Shown one piece after another: positions 61,916 through 64,000 of a stretch of DNA of 64,000 nt. The notes beneath the pieces were generated by a model. That model saw nothing but the letters and a program-made list of their open reading frames with translations, was not told the DNA's origin and did no database searches. A program made the position numbers and the translations under genes. This DNA comes from Bacteroidota bacterium. GTDB lineage: Bacteria > Bacteroidota > Ignavibacteria > Ignavibacteriales > Ignavibacteriaceae. Position 1 is the stretch's first letter; every line of letters starts with the position of its first letter. Where the stretch lies: assembly GCA_022564295.1 (NCBI GenBank), contig JADFLR010000016.1:1-64000 (forward strand), written 5' to 3'.

Positions 61916-64000
61916 TTAACGAACAATAACTTCAACAGGATTTTCAACTTTCAGATATTTTTTTACAACACGATTTACATCTTGAAGAGTAACTTGCTTT
62001 AATGCATCCAGCATTTCTTCATCTGCAAAAATATCCCCATCAAAATAATATGAATGTGCTAAATAATATGCCTGGTTAATGCTGGATAATCTTCTGAACA
62101 TCATTCTACCTAAATACATATTCACACGCTTAATTAATTCATCTTCAGTAAATGAATTTGAAAATTCTGCAGTGAAAAAGTTGGGGAACTGCGGTACAAG
62201 TTTGTCAACGTTTTCAGTTCTTGTTCCCATATTGATGTAAAACAAAGCTGTATTTTCTATTACATTTATTCCTGCTCCCATACGATAAGCTAAACCTTGT
62301 TTTTCACGAACATCAAAAACAATTTTATCTCCGAGTAACAATGAAAGAGCTTTCAACGCAGCTTTGTCATTATCATCAACAGTTTTCAAAAATCCATAAA
62401 ACAAATATGCCTGCTCTCCTCCAACAGTATCTATAATTGTACGAGCTTTATTAATTTCAGCATATTTACGTTGATAAGCCGGATCGTTAAGAGGTTGAGC
62501 GCTTTCTATTTTTTCAAAATTTGTAAAGTAATTATTTATTTCTTCTGCAGAAGCAGGTGAAACAACAGATATTATCATATTCTGTGGATTAAAATATTCC
62601 TTACCAAACGATAACAGTTTCTCATAGGTTAATTGTTCGGACGAAGAAACATATTTTTCGGATTCATAAATGATAGATTTATAAGCATCTTCAAAAACTT
62701 GTTTAGCTTTGTTTTCTTTTCGCATCATCACATTACCGTGAGATTTTTTAATTGCACTCTCAAACTCCCTTTCTGTTGGTACGAAATTCAGCATCTGAGA
62801 GTTCAAATAATTAATTGCTCCTTCAACATCATCCGCAAGTCCTTCTACGCGAATGTAACCGAAAGCAGGACTCAAATAAATATTATCCATTGGTATATAT
62901 GGATTATCATTAACAGTAAAAGTTAATCCATAATTAATGCTTTCCTTTTTATTTTCCGGCGATTTCATTCTTTGTCCAAATGTATCATGCCAGATGAATG
63001 CAGCATCTTTACCATATTTTTCTTCGTACGCAGCTTTGTTTTTAATCATGTAATGGACGGCTAATAATTCACTCGCATTATTTTGTTTTACAATAATTAC
63101 AGGTTTCATTTCCCCATTTTCAAAAAGTTCTATCTTAATTGCATCATCAGTTGCTAAATCCTCCTCCGAAATAAAAGGATGCTGAATTATTTTTACCGGT
63201 TCAGAAGTTATTGAAAAATCATTTAACAGTTTACCTGCTTCTAAATAACCTGCCTGCGAATACGAATCGAATACCGATTCAATTCCATATTCTCCAATAT
63301 TGCCTGCATTATAAATTCCGAACATATGAGGTTTTTCAATGTTCTTATAAAAATCGGTTTTAGTTTTAATTGCTTCAGTATTAATTATTTCAGGAGCTAA
63401 AGAGAGATTTTGTTTTTTTAATTCAACTATAAAAAAGTTTACAATTTCATTAAGACTTGATTCTTCATTTAATTTTAAAGTGGCTTCTAAATATTTTTTA
63501 ACAGGATATAATCTCGTTTGAAATGAAACCTTTGTTACCTTATCAGGAAATTTGTCATCTAATATTTTCTGTAATGAATCAGCTTTATCGCTTAACGATA
63601 ATTTAAGTAGATTAAAAAAATCTGATGTGAGATCACAAGGCAATTCATAAATAAGATTAACTAATAACAGGTCTCCTTTATAAAAGCGATGAAAAGTTTC
63701 TCCCTCAATATTTAATTTATTTTTGGGCTGTTCAAAACCCGTTCCCCATAAATGATTTTCAATTAAATTTACATCACCTGGTGGTACACAGCCGTAAATT
63801 TCTTCAATCTGTTTTATCATTTCATCCTTATTAAAATTTCCTATTACGCTCATGATCATATTATTTGGCAGATAATAATTTTTATAGAATTTATAAACAT
63901 CATCACGTTTCATATTCTTAATGGTTTCATAAGTTCCCAAAGTAGGTAAAGAGAGTGCGTGACCCTTATATATGATGGATATAATATTTCTTTCTGCCTG
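61916..64000 (-). CDS. M16-family peptidase (N-terminus beyond window)
   Basis: The open frame runs off the right edge, so the gene's 5' part is missing; a TTG at 63940 is not the start. The first visible residues (QAERNIISIIYKGHALSLPTLGTYETIKNMKRDDVYKFYKNYYLPNNMIMSVIGNF) are the middle of the first M16 domain, after the HxxEH zinc motif. A long linker and the second inactive-type M16 domain follow (DDNDKAALKALSLLLGDKIVFDVREKQGLAYRMGAGINV), ending VKKYLKVENPVEVIV. Probably a periplasmic zinc peptidase acting on peptides. Third peptidase in the row. Confidence 0.9.
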   Translation of the reverse strand, partial: QAERNIISIIYKGHALSLPTLGTYETIKNMKRDDVYKFYKNYYLPNNMIMSVIGNFNKDEMIKQIEEIYGCVPPGDVNLIENHLWGTGFEQPKNKLNIEGETFHRFYKGDLLLVNLIYELPCDLTSDFFNLLKLSLSDKADSLQKILDDKFPDKVTKVSFQTRLYPVKKYLEATLKLNEESSLNEIVNFFIVELKKQNLSLAPEIINTEAIKTKTDFYKNIEKPHMFGIYNAGNIGEYGIESVFDSYSQAGYLEAGKLLNDFSITSEPVKIIQHPFISEEDLATDDAIKIELFENGEMKPVIIVKQNNASELLAVHYMIKNKAAYEEKYGKDAAFIWHDTFGQRMKSPENKKESINYGLTFTVNDNPYIPMDNIYLSPAFGYIRVEGLADDVEGAINYLNSQMLNFVPTEREFESAIKKSHGNVMMRKENKAKQVFEDAYKSIIYESEKYVSSSEQLTYEKLLSFGKEYFNPQNMIISVVSPASAEEINNYFTNFEKIESAQPLNDPAYQRKYAEINKARTIIDTVGGEQAYLFYGFLKTVDDNDKAALKALSLLLGDKIVFDVREKQGLAYRMGAGINVIENTALFYINMGTRTENVDKLVPQFPNFFTAEFSNSFTEDELIKRVNMYLGRMMFRRLSSINQAYYLAHSYYFDGDIFADEEMLDALKQVTLQDVNRVVKKYLKVENPVEVIVR

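Overview
The window is an AT-rich chromosomal segment that most resembles the Ignavibacteria (Bacteroidetes/Chlorobi group). The main reasons are large secreted proteins ending in a type IX secretion (T9SS) sorting domain of the form QNYPNPFNPST...GxYFYxLxxGxxxETKKMxLxK, a CarboxypepD_reg-type TonB-dependent receptor, frequent GAGG/AGGAGG ribosome sites in an AT-rich background, and many short palindromic repeats built on GTCATTCTGA or GACCTGCCT. The taxonomic call is inference from family content.

Layout. 1-10.2 kb (plus strand) is a cell-envelope block: the end of an outer-membrane protein, two T9SS cargo paralogues, a lipoprotein, and barrel or lipoprotein paralogues. One barrel gene is cut by an in-frame stop. 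10.2-19.2 kb (minus strand) is housekeeping: a PabB-PabC fusion, a DnaE-like protein ending just after its third catalytic Asp, PurD, a family-4-type glycosyltransferase, GuaB and a glutaryl-CoA-type acyl-CoA dehydrogenase. A tRNA-Ser(GCU) follows. 19.9-25.5 kb holds a further T9SS propeller-like protein, a mini-lipoprotein, a B12-radical SAM protein, a NYN-LOTUS protein and a DUF1801 protein. At 25.58-26.55 kb there is an integron-type attC site directly behind a SIR2/AbiH-like gene, with no integrase in the window. 26.8-32.2 kb has a TonB receptor with a good terminator, a degenerate tRNA-Thr 3' half, and an ABC exporter.

32.2-49.5 kb is a minus-strand defence island. It starts (left) with an AbiEi/AbiEii toxin-antitoxin pair with two 19-bp palindromic operators. 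It continues with a long run of closely spaced or overlapping genes, in transcription order: PLD-SNF2 helicase, Eco57I-like DNA methylase, DNA-binding protein, Doc toxin, DprA-like protein, small proteins, HsdR without HsdM or HsdS, a DUF4268 nuclease-like protein, a nuclease remnant, a membrane protein and a frameshifted small gene. An integrase relic whose catalytic Tyr codon position is an amber stop lies at the right edge. The degenerate tRNA-Thr half at 29.7 kb may be the other scar.

49.7-64 kb (minus strand) encodes peptidases (M1 lipoprotein; M1-M28-PDZ fusion; M16, cut by the window end) and a four-gene operon (class I amidotransferase, glutamine-synthetase-like ligase, SDR, aldehyde dehydrogenase) that looks like a gamma-glutamylated amine catabolic pathway. 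Two near-identical ~170-bp leaders sit about 50 nt before the start codons of two otherwise unrelated genes in this region. The strongest candidates for something new are the composite defence operon, these twin leaders, and the attC-linked SIR2-like gene.
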